NCBI RefSeq assembly: GCF_027706725.1
Contig: NZ_JAQFWQ010000007.1
Coordinates: forward strand, 1 to 64,000
Reading direction: 5' to 3'
Source: Nocardiopsis endophytica
GTDB taxonomy: Bacteria; Actinomycetota; Actinomycetes; Streptosporangiales; Streptosporangiaceae
Length of the DNA stretch: 64,000 nucleotides
The notes under the pieces are model-generated. The model made no database searches. It saw only the letters and a program-made list of their open reading frames with translations, and was not told the origin of the DNA. The position numbers and the translations under genes were made by a program. Each line of letters starts with the position of its first letter. The stretch's first letter is position 1. Shown here in pieces: positions 17,308-25,423 of this stretch.

Positions 17308-17972
17308 TCCGGGTCCTGCTGGTGGACGATCAGCCGCTGTTGCGCAGCGGGTTCGGCGCGCTGCTGGAGGCCGAGGGGGACATCGAGGTCGTGGCCGAGG
17401 CCGACGACGGGCTGCGGGGCGTGGAGCTGGCGCGGCGCCACCTGCCCGACGTCGCCCTGGTGGACATCCGCATGCCGGGCCTGGACGGGATCGAGGCGAC
17501 CCGCCGCATGGCCGCCGACCCGGCCCTGGCCGGGGTGCACGTGGTGATCCTGACCAACTACGGCTTCGACGAGTATGTGCTGGAGGCGCTGCGGGCCGGT
17601 GCGGCGGGGTTCCTGGTCAAGGACGTGATGCCCGACGACTTCCTGCACGCGGTGCGGGTGGGCGCCAGGGGGGATGCGCTGCTGGCGCCGGAGATCACCC
17701 GCAGGCTGATCGAGCGGTTCGTGTCGTGGCCGCCGCCTGCGGGGGCGGGTTCGGGTGCGGGGCTGGAGCGGCTGACCGGGCGCGAGCGCGAGGCGGTGGC
17801 GCTGGTGGCGCGGGGGCTGTCCAACGACCAGGTGGCCGGGCGGATGGTGATCAGTCCGCTGACCGCCAAGACCCACATCAACCGGGCCATGGCCAAGCTG
17901 GGCGTGCGCGACCGGGCCCAGCTGGTGGTGGTGGCCTATGAGTCGGGGCTGGTGGCGCCCGGGGAGCGGTGA
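17304..17972 (+). CDS. Response regulator, NarL/LuxR type
   Basis: 222 aa. Receiver domain with acidic pair in LLVDDQPLLRSGF, phospho-acceptor aspartate in VDIRMPGLDG, and conserved lysine in GFLVKDVMPDD; then LuxR helix-turn-helix with LTGREREAVALVARGLSNDQ and AKTHINRAMAKLGVRDRAQL. Starts at GTG overlapping the kinase stop codon. Acts as phosphorylation-dependent DNA-binding regulator with the kinase at 16162; binding sites unknown. Confidence 0.94.
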   Translation: MIRVLLVDDQPLLRSGFGALLEAEGDIEVVAEADDGLRGVELARRHLPDVALVDIRMPGLDGIEATRRMAADPALAGVHVVILTNYGFDEYVLEALRAGAAGFLVKDVMPDDFLHAVRVGARGDALLAPEITRRLIERFVSWPPPAGAGSGAGLERLTGREREAVALVARGLSNDQVAGRMVISPLTAKTHINRAMAKLGVRDRAQLVVVAYESGLVAPGER

Positions 17973-18064
17973 GGCGGGCCCGGGGGCGCCGATGATTCGG
18001 GGCCGGCGGGGGAGTCCAAGGGGGAGATGGGGCGGCACGAGCGCCCGCCCCCGAGGAGGACCCT

Positions 18065-18622
18065 GTGATCGATCTGAAGCCGGCCTGCTCGCACCTGGCC
18101 GCCTTGGCCGGGGCGATCGGGGACGGCGAGGCGGACCTGTCCACGCCCTGCGCCGACTACACCGTCGCCGACCTGCTGGACCACCTCGGTGTCGTGGCCC
18201 GCGGGTTCGCCGCGCTCGGGCGCGGCGGGCCGGGGCCGGGCTCCGAGGACGCCGGCGGCGGCGGGCGGGGGCCCACGGAGCTCGGCGGGCTCCTGGCCGA
18301 GCTGGGGCGGGCCTGGGACGACCCTGCGGCCTGGCAGGGCCGCGCCGACGCCGCCGGGGTCGGGCTGCCCCGCCAGGTGTGGGGCAGGATCGCCCTGACC
18401 GAGGTGGTCGTGCACGGCTGGGACCTGGCCCGGGCCACCGGGCGCGGCTTCGACCCGCCCGAGGCGGCCGTGCGGGCGTGCCTGGAGCACGTGGCCGACT
18501 TCGTCCCCAAGGCGCCCGTGCCCGAGCTGTGGGGGCCGGAGGTGCCGGTGGGGCCGGGGGCGCCGCTGCTGGACCGGGTGGTGGCCATCACCGGCCGCGA
18601 CCCCGGGTGGACGGCCCCCTGA
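18065..18622 (+). CDS. TIGR03086-type metal-binding / mycothiol-dependent maleylpyruvate isomerase-like protein
   Basis: 185 aa. The DinB/MDMPI-type four-helix fold is indicated by PCADYTVADLLDHLGVVARGF near the start (His ligand in LLDHL) and by ALTEVVVHGWDLARATG in the second half, which supplies further metal ligands; family members use mycothiol, the actinomycete thiol. GTG at 18065 follows a strong RBS (GAGGAGG). The Gly/Pro-rich insert at about 55-75 is unusual and may be a flexible loop. Reaction not determinable from sequence. Confidence 0.8.
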   Translation: MIDLKPACSHLAALAGAIGDGEADLSTPCADYTVADLLDHLGVVARGFAALGRGGPGPGSEDAGGGGRGPTELGGLLAELGRAWDDPAAWQGRADAAGVGLPRQVWGRIALTEVVVHGWDLARATGRGFDPPEAAVRACLEHVADFVPKAPVPELWGPEVPVGPGAPLLDRVVAITGRDPGWTAP

Positions 18623-18646
18623 AGCCCTGGCGGAGCAGGCGGGGCC

Positions 18647-18958
18647 GTGCCGCCGCGTTCGTGGTGGCCGGGGTTGCGGCCGGGGCTGGTCACCAACGCC
18701 GCCGACCCCGAGGCGGCGGTGTTCGCGGTCTCCTTCCTGCCGCAGTTCGTGCCCTCCGGCGCCCCGGTGCTGCCGTTCCTGCTGGTGCCGGCCGTGCTGT
18801 GGACCCTGGTCGACCTGGCCTGGTACGGGCCGGCGGCGTGGGCGGTGGGGCTGGTGCGCCGGGCCTTCGCCCGTTCTGCGGTGCGGCGGTGGATGGAGGC
18901 GGTCTCGGGCACGGTGCTGGTGGGGCCGGGCGTGCGGGTGGCGGCCGCGGCCCGCTGA
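18647..18958 (+). pseudogene. Truncated LysE/RhtB-type exporter (C-terminal half)
   Basis: 103 codons only, against about 205-210 for full LysE proteins. The segment GLVTNAADPEAAVFAVSFLP corresponds to the mid-protein motif (normally GLLTNLLNPKAAVFF...) and is followed by the last two or three helices and the usual ending WMEAVSGTVLVGPG. The N-terminal pore helices are missing; upstream sequence is the preceding gene. The Asn-Pro dyad of the motif has become Asp-Pro. Best read as a decaying gene, non-functional. Confidence 0.7.
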
Positions 18959-19107
18959 CCGCTGGAGGAGGGGCAGGTTCCCGGGGCGCGGTCCGACGGG
19001 CGCCTCGCGTCACGGCCGCGGCCTGCCGGTCCTGGTCGGCGTTCGGCGTCGGCCCCGCAGGCCGGAGTGGCCGCGCGGGCGGACACACGGGGCTCACGAA
19101 CCCGGCG

Positions 19108-19140
19108 CCGGTCTCGGGAGGACGGGTTCCCCGAGACCGG
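19108..19140. terminator. 10-bp-stem hairpin
   Basis: CCGGTCTCGG (19108-19117) and CCGAGACCGG (19131-19140) are exact reverse complements, loop 13 nt. It lies in the otherwise empty 18959-19357 stretch, in which I see no gene. Confidence 0.5.
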
Positions 19141-19357
19141 CGAGGACGCGGCGCGGCGGCGAGCCCGCCCTCCGGGGGCGTCCCCCTGCCGGCTGCGCCG
19201 GCGCCTCGGGGCGGTGGAGAGCCGAGTGCCTGTGGCCCCCTGCCTCCGGCGCGACTTCGCGCTCGGCGCGGCGACCTGGCACGACCGGCTGGGTGGCGCC
19301 CGGGCGAGCGGTCGCTGACCGCCTGCGACCACCGACCGCGCATCCGCCGTCGACCGT

Positions 19358-20122
19358 CTACGGGCGCCAGTCGAAGGCGAAGTGTTTGCTGGAGCCGCCC
19401 TTGTAGGGGTGGGAGAAGGTGAAGCCGACGGCGTGGTCCTCCTGCACCACGCCCCAGGTGGCGACCTGGCCGGGGCCGACCTCGGCGCCGGGGGCGTTGT
19501 GGAGCTGGACGCGGCGGGAGGGGTCGGCGGTGGGGCCGGTCAGGGCGGTGGCCCGGGCGCGGACCAGGTCGGGGATCTCGACCTGCCAGGAGGACAGGTC
19601 GGCCTCGGCGCGGAAGTCGATGGGGGCGTGCTCGACGGCGCGCAGCTCGCCGATGAGGGAGCCGAAGGTGCCGGGCCAGCCGCCCTCCTTTCCGGTGAAG
19701 ATGCGCTCGAGGGCCTGGCGCTGGGCGGGGCCGCCCTTGGCATCGATGTAGAACATGAGCGTCATCAGGGCGTCGGGGTCGTCGATCCACATGTTGCCCT
19801 GGAACTGGCCCAGGGCGACCACGCCCAGGCCGGACAGGTCGGTTCCGCCGTAGTGGCCCTCGTGGACCTGCCAGGCCAGGGTGAACAGGCAGGCGCCGCC
19901 GGTGGGTGCCTGGGCGAAGGTGCAGGGGCAGGGCAGGGAGCAGCTGCACACGTCGAACCACTCGCCGCGCAGGTGCCAGTCGGCGCCGGGTTCGACGGCG
20001 GGGGCGGGGGCCTGGGCCAGGCGCCGGTCGAGGGCCTGGGCGAAGGCGGCCCCGTGGGCGTGGGGGTGGTCGTGGCCGCCGGTGGCGCCGTGGGGGCGGT
20101 GGTCGGTGCCGGTGCCGCACAT
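19358..20122 (-). CDS. DUF1326 domain protein with His-rich N-terminus and Cys cluster
   Basis: 254 aa. Starts MCGTGTDHRPHG followed by a His-rich stretch (HDHPHAHG), then a DUF1326 domain opening with WFDVCSCSLPCPCTFAQ, four cysteines that look like a metal site, and ending KGGSSKHFAFDWRP. I chose ATG at 20122 because AAAAGGAG is about 10 nt upstream; a longer start at 20191 would run through the operators. Two CsoR-like boxes lie 36-84 bp upstream, so expression is probably induced by copper or a similar thiophilic metal. Role in metal or thiol stress is inference; the DUF has no established reaction that I know. Confidence 0.8.
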   Translation of the reverse strand: MCGTGTDHRPHGATGGHDHPHAHGAAFAQALDRRLAQAPAPAVEPGADWHLRGEWFDVCSCSLPCPCTFAQAPTGGACLFTLAWQVHEGHYGGTDLSGLGVVALGQFQGNMWIDDPDALMTLMFYIDAKGGPAQRQALERIFTGKEGGWPGTFGSLIGELRAVEHAPIDFRAEADLSSWQVEIPDLVRARATALTGPTADPSRRVQLHNAPGAEVGPGQVATWGVVQEDHAVGFTFSHPYKGGSSKHFAFDWRP

Positions 20123-20157
20123 GCCGATCAGCTCCTTTTCCGAAGAACGTCCCGTGG

Positions 20158-20206
20158 ATACCCCCTCGGGGTATGTGTGGAACACTGGCATACCCCCCGT
20201 GGGTAG
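20158..20206. promoter_or_regulatory. Two CsoR-like (copper-repressor type) boxes
   Basis: ATACCCCCTCGGGGTAT (20158-20174) is a 7-bp-arm palindrome; ATACCCCCCGTGGGTAG (20190-20206) is a degenerate second copy. Centres are 32 bp apart, three helical turns. This matches the general TACCCC...GGGGTA form of CsoR-family operators. No csoR gene is present in the window. Confidence 0.7.
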
Positions 20207-20666
20207 TCAAGGGGCGGTGGGGCGCCCCGCCGCGCCCGGGCGGAGCTTCGCAGGTCAGGACGCCGACCGGGGTGCCGTGGGCCCCCTCCGGGCGCCGCCT
20301 GCGGCACCGGGACCGCCCGCGCAACCGGGCCCGAGGGCAGGGGCCGGCGCCGCGCCCCCGGGCCCGCCCGCGGTGTGCTTCTGGTCTCCCCGCCCGCCCC
20401 CGGTGCCCGGGCACCGCCCCTCATCGCCTAGGCTGGGGGCGCGGCCGGAGCCAGTGACCGTCGGGGAGGCCGCGACCCTTGAGCGCCCGCGGCCCCATGC
20501 GTTGGGGGCCGGAACCGGGTATGCGGCGAGAGCGCACTGCGGACGCGCGGCGCCGCGAGGGACAGGTCCGCGCCCATCCACCCCGCAGCAGCCTGCGGGC
20601 GCCTCCGAGCGCCCGCACCGCGCGATGCCCCGACGGACACCGACGCCCGCGTCCTTTTGGAGATCC
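20207..20666. other. Leader/intergenic region of the RNA helicase gene
   Basis: No gene seen. TAGGCT at 20432-20437 could be a -10, which would give the helicase mRNA a leader of about 220 nt, a length often seen for cold-responsive RNA helicases. No terminator or riboswitch recognised. Confidence 0.4.
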
Positions 20667-22580
20667 ATGGCATCCGCCGCATCCGCAATCGCCGACCACG
20701 GCACCACCACCGAGAACGACCCCGAGCCCGTGCTCGAGGCGCCCGAGGCCCTGCCCGAGGAGGGCGCCGAGGCCCCCGAGGGCGCAGACGCCCCGGCCGC
20801 CCAGGAGGAGGCCCCCGAGGGCTTCGCCGCCCTGCCCCTGGGCCCGCGCGTGCAGGCCTCGGTGGCCCAGGCCGGGTTCACCGACCCCACGCCCATCCAG
20901 CGCGAGGCCATCCCGCCGCTGGTCGCCGGGCGCGACCTGCTCGGCCAGGCCGCCACCGGCACCGGCAAGACCGCCGCCTTCGCCCTGCCCATCCTGCAGA
21001 TGCTCGCCGACCGGCCCGAGCGAACCTCCGGCGCCCCGGCCGCCCTGATCCTGGTGCCCACCCGCGAGCTGGCGGTGCAGGTGTGCGAGGCGGTGGAGAC
21101 CCTGGGCGCCGCCGCCCGCGCCCGCGTGCTGCCCGTCTACGGCGGCACCCCCATCGGGCGCCAGCTGCGCGCCCTGGAGCGCGGCGTGGACGCGGTGGTG
21201 GCCACCCCGGGCCGCGCCCTGGACCTGATGGGCCGCGGCGGCCTGGTGCTGGACCGGCTGTCCATGGCGGTGCTGGACGAGGCCGACGAGATGCTCGACA
21301 TGGGCTTCGCCGAGGACATCGAGCAGATCCTGGAGCAGACCCCGGCCGACTGCCAGCGGGTGCTGTTCTCGGCGACCATGCCCTCGCGCATCGAGGCGCT
21401 GGCCCAGAGCCACCTGAGCGACCCGGTGCGGGTGCGCATCGCCCCCGAGAAGCAGGCCCAGGGCGAGGCCCCGCGCGTGCGCCAGTGCGCCTACCTGGTG
21501 CCGCGCGGCTACAAGGAGGCGGCGCTGGCCCGGCTGCTGGAGGCCGAGGACCCCGGCGCGGCCATCGTGTTCTGCGCCACCCGCGAGGAGGTCGAGCGGG
21601 TCACCGAGGCGATGAACGCGCGCGGCCGCCGGGCCGAGGCCCTGCACGGCGGCATGGGCCAGGAGCACCGCGACCGGGTCATGGGGCGCCTGCGCTCGGG
21701 CGCGGCCGACCTGCTGGTGGCCACCGACGTGGCCGCCCGCGGCATCGACGTGGACCACCTGACGCACGTGGTCAACTTCGGGCTGCCCGCGGCCCCCGAG
21801 TCCTACGTGCACCGCACGGGCCGGGTCGGGCGCGCCGGGCGCGAGGGCGTGGCGCTGACCGTGATCGAGCCGCGCGACCAGCGGCGCCTGAAGGCGGTGC
21901 GCCGCGCCACGGCCAGCCCGATCGAGGTCGAGCAGGTGCCCACCGTCGAGCAGATGCGGCGCCGCCGCCTGGAGCGCACCCGCCAGGCGCTGCACCGGGC
22001 GCTGTCGCAGGACGGGGGCGCCCGCGGCGACGCGACGGCCGCCCCCTCGGAGCTGGAGGAGGTCCTGGGGTCGCTGCGCGAGGAGTTCGGGGCCGAGCAG
22101 GTCGCGCTGGAGGCGCTGCGCATGGCGCACGGGGCGCTGGCCCCGGCCGCCGAGGGCGAGCAGGAGATCCCGCAGGTCCCGGTGCGCCCCGAGGCCGACC
22201 GGCGCGGGCGCCGCGGTGAGCGGCCCGAGCGGGACCGGGGCTCCCAGGGCCCGGGCCGCCGCCCCGGGCGCGGCCCCTCGGGCGATCGGGTGCGCCTGTT
22301 CGTGGGGGCCGGGCGCAGCGCCCGGGTGCGCCCGCAGGACCTGGTGGGCGCGATCGCCGGCGAGGCGGGCCTGAGCGGCCGCGACATCGGCGCCATCGAG
22401 ATTGCCGAGCGGTTCTCCCTGGTGGAGGTGCCCGCCTCGGACGCCGACCGGGTGATCGACGCCCTGCAGGGCGCGATGATCAAGGGCCGCAAGGCGGTCG
22501 TGCGGCGCGACGCCCGCGAGGGCGGCGGGCCGCGCCAGGCCCCCAAGCGCCGCCCGGCGGGCCGCGGCCCCCGCGACTGA
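20667..22580 (+). CDS. deaD: DEAD-box ATP-dependent RNA helicase
   Basis: 637 aa. All motifs are present: Q motif GFTDPTPIQ, Walker A AATGTGKT, PTRELAVQ, TPGRALDL, DEAD in VLDEADEMLDMG, SATMP, and HRTGRVGRAGREG. An acidic N-terminal extension (about 60 residues) precedes the core, and the C-terminus has a basic linker followed by a DbpA/CsdA-type RNA-binding domain (RLFVGAGRSARVRPQDLVG...). ATG at 20667 follows TTTTGGAG, a clear RBS. It unwinds structured RNA, probably in ribosome assembly or mRNA turnover at low temperature. DeaD versus a paralogue is decided only by length and tail. Confidence 0.93.
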   Translation: MASAASAIADHGTTTENDPEPVLEAPEALPEEGAEAPEGADAPAAQEEAPEGFAALPLGPRVQASVAQAGFTDPTPIQREAIPPLVAGRDLLGQAATGTGKTAAFALPILQMLADRPERTSGAPAALILVPTRELAVQVCEAVETLGAAARARVLPVYGGTPIGRQLRALERGVDAVVATPGRALDLMGRGGLVLDRLSMAVLDEADEMLDMGFAEDIEQILEQTPADCQRVLFSATMPSRIEALAQSHLSDPVRVRIAPEKQAQGEAPRVRQCAYLVPRGYKEAALARLLEAEDPGAAIVFCATREEVERVTEAMNARGRRAEALHGGMGQEHRDRVMGRLRSGAADLLVATDVAARGIDVDHLTHVVNFGLPAAPESYVHRTGRVGRAGREGVALTVIEPRDQRRLKAVRRATASPIEVEQVPTVEQMRRRRLERTRQALHRALSQDGGARGDATAAPSELEEVLGSLREEFGAEQVALEALRMAHGALAPAAEGEQEIPQVPVRPEADRRGRRGERPERDRGSQGPGRRPGRGPSGDRVRLFVGAGRSARVRPQDLVGAIAGEAGLSGRDIGAIEIAERFSLVEVPASDADRVIDALQGAMIKGRKAVVRRDAREGGGPRQAPKRRPAGRGPRD

Positions 22581-22627
22581 GCCGGACAGCGGCCCCGGCG
22601 AGCGGCCGGGGCGGTTGAGCAGGGAAC

Positions 22628-22657
22628 GTGGGGGGCGGCGCATGCGCCGCCCCCCAC
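22628..22657. terminator. Perfect 30-nt palindrome after deaD
   Basis: 22628-22657 is fully self-complementary (15-bp arms, centre at 22642/22643) and lies 48 nt after the helicase stop codon. Intrinsic terminator candidate. Confidence 0.75.
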
Positions 22658-22727
22658 CGTCGTGCGCGCCGGGGCCGCACCGCCCGTGCGGGGCGGTGCG
22701 TCGATGCGGCCGGCCATGGGGCGGAAA

Positions 22728-22825
22728 CGGAGAGCGACACATTCCGTGGGGTGGTGCGGTGACGCCGGCGGCCGGGTGAACGCCGCGGCGCCCGACCGGC
22801 GCCTTCAGAAAACCAACGTTTGTTG
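22728..22825 (+). repeat. Left 98-bp inverted repeat
   Basis: Partner of 24357-24454. Its inner end contains CCAACGTTTGTTG, an imperfect dyad, and it abuts the Tn3 transposase fragment. Confidence 0.85.
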
Positions 22826-23152
22826 AAGCGGCGGGCCGAAGCGGCGCGCTTCGGGTTCCAGGTCGATGCCCGCCGGGGCCGACGCCACCAGGGCGACCAG
22901 CTCGGCGCCTTGGGCCTGGTGCTCAACGCCGTGGTGTGGTGGAACAGCCTCTACATCGACGTCGCCGTGACCCGGCTCCGGGCCGAAGGCTTCCCCGCCA
23001 CTGAGGAGATGTGCGCCCGCCTGTCCCCACTGGGGTTCGACCACATCACTAGGGCACCGACCGTCCGGTGCGCAGAGTCGACGGACCTACGGGCGGCGGG
23101 CCAGCAGATGGGTGTCGAGGAAGCCCCGTTCGGAGGCCGGGTCGTGGAGTAG
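22820..23152 (+). pseudogene. tnpA: Tn3-family transposase TnpA, C-terminal fragment
   Basis: The stretch QGDQLGALGLVLNAVVWWNS, then DVAVTRLRAEGFPATEEMCA and RLSPLGFDHI, is the characteristic C-terminal region of Tn3-type transposases (usually QLGALGLVLNAVVLWNT...RLSP...HIN). Homology stops at about 23047; the following residues are unrelated, so both ends of a roughly 1000-residue protein are missing. It overlaps the inverted repeat at 22820. Non-functional; evidence that a Tn3-like element was here. Confidence 0.82.
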
Positions 23153-23716
23153 TCGCGCGAAGGGAACGAGCCCGGCGTCGGCCAGTAGCTCGGCCAGGCA
23201 CTCCGCTGGCCAGCTGTAGGCAGGCGCCACTTTGTGGTCGAATCGGACCGGCTCTGGCCCGTCCGTGCCGAAGCAGGAGACGAGGAGCAGGCCGCCCGGT
23301 GCCAGGACGCGGACTTGCTCGGCGAGCAGCTTCGGCACGTCCCCCGGAGGGGTGTGGATCATCGAGTAGTGGGCCAGCACGCCGCCGAGCGCGCCGTCCT
23401 CGATCGGCAGGGACTCCATCCGCGCCTGCTGGAAGCGCAGCTTCGGATGAGCTCTGCTGGCGTGGTCGATCATGCCCGGGGAGAGGTCGAGCCCGACGGC
23501 GTTCAGGCCCAGTTCGTTCAGCATGGCCGTCAGATGTCCGGGGCCGCATCCGACGTCCGCTGCCCGTAAGTTGCCCATCGAGCGCACCAGTTCGGCGAAT
23601 GTGGCGACCATGGCCCGGGAGAACGGTTGTGTCTCCAGGCGGTTGGCGAACAGCGACGCGTAGAGCTCGACGACCCCGTCGTAGGCTGCCCTGGTCTCGT
23701 CCTGATGATCTGCCAC
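23087..23716 (-). CDS. Class I SAM-dependent methyltransferase (cargo of module)
   Basis: 209 aa from GTG 23716. AdoMet motif I is ADVGCGPGHLTAMLNELG at about 55-72; motif II acidic GLDLSPGM; later motif LAPGGLLLVSCFG. This is the UbiE/Methyltransf_11 type acting on small molecules or, rarely, proteins. A longer start at 23782 exists but the extra residues are not family-like. Base composition is less G+C-rich than the neighbours, in agreement with lateral origin inside the inverted-repeat module. It may protect against, or modify, some toxin or antibiotic, but substrate is unknown. Confidence 0.8.
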   Translation of the reverse strand: MADHQDETRAAYDGVVELYASLFANRLETQPFSRAMVATFAELVRSMGNLRAADVGCGPGHLTAMLNELGLNAVGLDLSPGMIDHASRAHPKLRFQQARMESLPIEDGALGGVLAHYSMIHTPPGDVPKLLAEQVRVLAPGGLLLVSCFGTDGPEPVRFDHKVAPAYSWPAECLAELLADAGLVPFARLLHDPASERGFLDTHLLARRP

Positions 23717-23811
23717 GAACAGGACCCTACAGTCGATCCTGGCCAACCCCCAATCTGTCGGAGAATCGATCCGTTTCCCCACACCTCAGCGCTTGGTGCC
23801 AGCATGGTCAG

Positions 23812-24291
23812 ATGGCCGGTCTGCTCTGGGATGACGTGAAGGACCTGTTCGACCCCCACACCATGGGCTCATTGCCGGACCTGCGGGTCCCCAACACCAC
23901 GGTGAACGACTGGCAGAGTCTCCTCGACCTGATCGTCGAGCGCGGGTGGGAGCACCGGCACTCCGAAGGCGACGCCGTGGTCCCCTTGCCCCGGGCACAG
24001 ACCGTGCTGTCCCGTGCCGCCGACGCCGAGTGCCCCGAGCTGCGGGTGTGGCCGAGTGACGGGGTGCTCGCGATCTTCCGCTTCTACGCTGTGGACGAGA
24101 TCGACTTCGACGTGGACCTGCGCGAACTCCAGGGGCAGGAACGGCTGGACACCCTGTGCGGCTTCCTCGCAGCGATCGGCCGATGCCTGGGCAGACCCGT
24201 CCTGATGGATCCCGAAGGCGACTGCGGTCATCCGGTCCTGGGGTTCGACGTCCACACCGGCCGTGTCACCCGCCTGGCCGAACCACAGTGA
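23812..24291 (+). CDS. Hypothetical protein, 159 aa (paralogue of the 50500 gene)
   Basis: Unknown family; acidic, soluble, no membrane segment. Begins MAGLLWDDVKDLFDPH; conserved blocks shared with the 50500-50979 product are LPDLRVP, VERGW, PELRVWP and LCGF(L)...GRPVLM. Both proteins are 159 aa. A short, single-domain, acidic protein of this sort, carried inside a mobile-looking module, is reminiscent of orphan immunity proteins, but that is speculation. The gene is divergent from the methyltransferase; GATGGTCAG-like sequence before ATG 23812 gives no strong RBS. Confidence 0.72.
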   Translation: MAGLLWDDVKDLFDPHTMGSLPDLRVPNTTVNDWQSLLDLIVERGWEHRHSEGDAVVPLPRAQTVLSRAADAECPELRVWPSDGVLAIFRFYAVDEIDFDVDLRELQGQERLDTLCGFLAAIGRCLGRPVLMDPEGDCGHPVLGFDVHTGRVTRLAEPQ

Positions 24292-24356
24292 CCAGGCCGT
24301 CCTGATTTCCGGTCGACACGTTCAGTCCGACCCCGGACAACCCGGCCTTCAGTGTC

Positions 24357-24454
24357 CAACAAACGTTGGTTTCCTGAAGGCGCCGGTCGGGCGCCGCGGC
24401 GTTCACCCGGCCGCCGGCGTCACCGCACCACCCCACGGAATGTGTCGCTCTCCG
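24357..24454 (-). repeat. Right 98-bp inverted repeat
   Basis: Reverse complement of 22728-22825 with one mismatch. Its inner end sits beside GTGTC and the end of the unknown gene. Confidence 0.85.
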
Positions 24455-24483
24455 AAACGACACCACACGGCGGGACGCCATCG

Positions 24484-25350
24484 TCACCCGGCACCGAACC
24501 GGTAACCGGCGAAGTCGGCGATGCGGGCGAAGCCGATGCGCCGGTACAGGGCGTTGCTGGTGGGGTTCGCCGGGTCGGTGAACAGGACGACCTCCCCGGC
24601 CCCCGCGGCGAGTGCGGCCCTGCTCGCCTCGGCCGTCACCGCCCCCGCGTACCCCCGCCCGCGGAAGCGGGCCGGGGTGTAGACCGGGTCCACCCGGACC
24701 ATGCCTCCCACGACCGCGGTGGCCGCGGCCATCGAGACGGGGGCACCGTCCGGGGCCTGCCAGAACGTGAAGCGCCTGTCGCCGAAACGCGAGTCGTCCC
24801 AGGCGCCGGCGTCGATCAGGTCGATGGAGGACTTCTCGCCGACCTCGACGCAGAACTCGCGGCACCAGCGCACGACCTGTTCGCGGTCCCGCCCGCCCGC
24901 GGTGCGGCCGCGGCCCGGGGGACGCGGCGGGGCCAGCCCCTCCAGGCGGTACAGGTGCGCGCGCCAGAAGGGCTCCGTCCGCGTGTCCGCGTGCCGCCGC
25001 CACGCCTCGGCGAAGGCGCTGGCGGTGTCGTGGTCGGCGATGACGTGGAGGGGGCGGTGGCCCAGGCCGGACAGGTGGGAGGCCAGGCTGTCGGACTGCG
25101 CGGCGGACAGCGGTGTCAGCCCCAGCCGCCCGGCCGGTGTCAGGTAGCAGACCGCGCCGACCCCGCCCGCCGACTCCAGCAGGCCGAAGACGCCCGCTCC
25201 TGCGCCGTTCCCGGAGGCTCTGCTCGTCCGCAGCCTCTCGATGTCGGTCAGCGCCGTATTGTGCAGGGCGGGGCGCGATCCCAGGAATCCCCCGGCCCGG
25301 GCGAGGAAGGCGTCGACGTCGTGGGTGAGGTGCCAGTCTTCGGTGGGCAT
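24484..25350 (-). CDS. GNAT family N-acetyltransferase, 288 aa
   Basis: Two-part protein. The C-terminal GNAT domain is complete (VGGMVRVDPVYTPARFRGRG with the acetyl-CoA-binding loop, then VVLFTDPANPTSNALYRRIG). The N-terminal half (about 120 residues) is of the arrangement seen in actinomycete acetyltransferases with an extra amino-terminal domain; Arg-rich linker PPRPPGRGRTAGG separates them. Likely transfers an acetyl group from acetyl-CoA to a small molecule or protein; target unknown. Its start abuts the right repeat of the insertion module, about 30 bp from its boundary at the far end of the gene. Confidence 0.8.
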   Translation of the reverse strand: MPTEDWHLTHDVDAFLARAGGFLGSRPALHNTALTDIERLRTSRASGNGAGAGVFGLLESAGGVGAVCYLTPAGRLGLTPLSAAQSDSLASHLSGLGHRPLHVIADHDTASAFAEAWRRHADTRTEPFWRAHLYRLEGLAPPRPPGRGRTAGGRDREQVVRWCREFCVEVGEKSSIDLIDAGAWDDSRFGDRRFTFWQAPDGAPVSMAAATAVVGGMVRVDPVYTPARFRGRGYAGAVTAEASRAALAAGAGEVVLFTDPANPTSNALYRRIGFARIADFAGYRFGAG

Positions 25351-25423
25351 GCCCCATGGTCTACAGGGTGCGGCCCGGCAGTGCCCATGGGCCGGTACGG
25401 CTCCGGGACTTCACCCGGAACCG

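Larger units (their letters stand above)
22728..24454. mobile_element. 1.7-kb module bounded by 98-bp inverted repeats
   Basis: Positions 22728-22825 and 24357-24454 are reverse complements of each other over 98 nt with a single mismatch (CAGAAAACC against CAGGAAACC). Outer ends read CGGAGAGCGACAC, inner ends CAACGTTTGTTG. The sequence immediately outside both ends is AAA, a possible 3-bp target duplication. Inside are a Tn3 transposase fragment, a methyltransferase and an unknown gene with a paralogue at 50500; the interior is visibly less G+C-rich than the flanks. No intact transposase is encoded. Reads as a non-autonomous or remnant insertion. Confidence 0.7.

Noticed and set aside
18959-19357. 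Second half of the LysE pseudogene or another gene
   Set aside because: No hydrophobic, LysE-like or other recognisable translation; only a hairpin is seen.
22728-22825. Tn3 terminal inverted repeat
   Set aside because: The 98-bp repeat does not have the 38-bp Tn3 end, and it sits on the wrong side of the transposase fragment, so it is called independently.
24352-24500. Coding frame common to both repeats (NKRWF.EGAGRAPRRSPG)
   Set aside because: The same frame exists only because the repeats are identical; there is no start, domain or codon bias supporting a gene.
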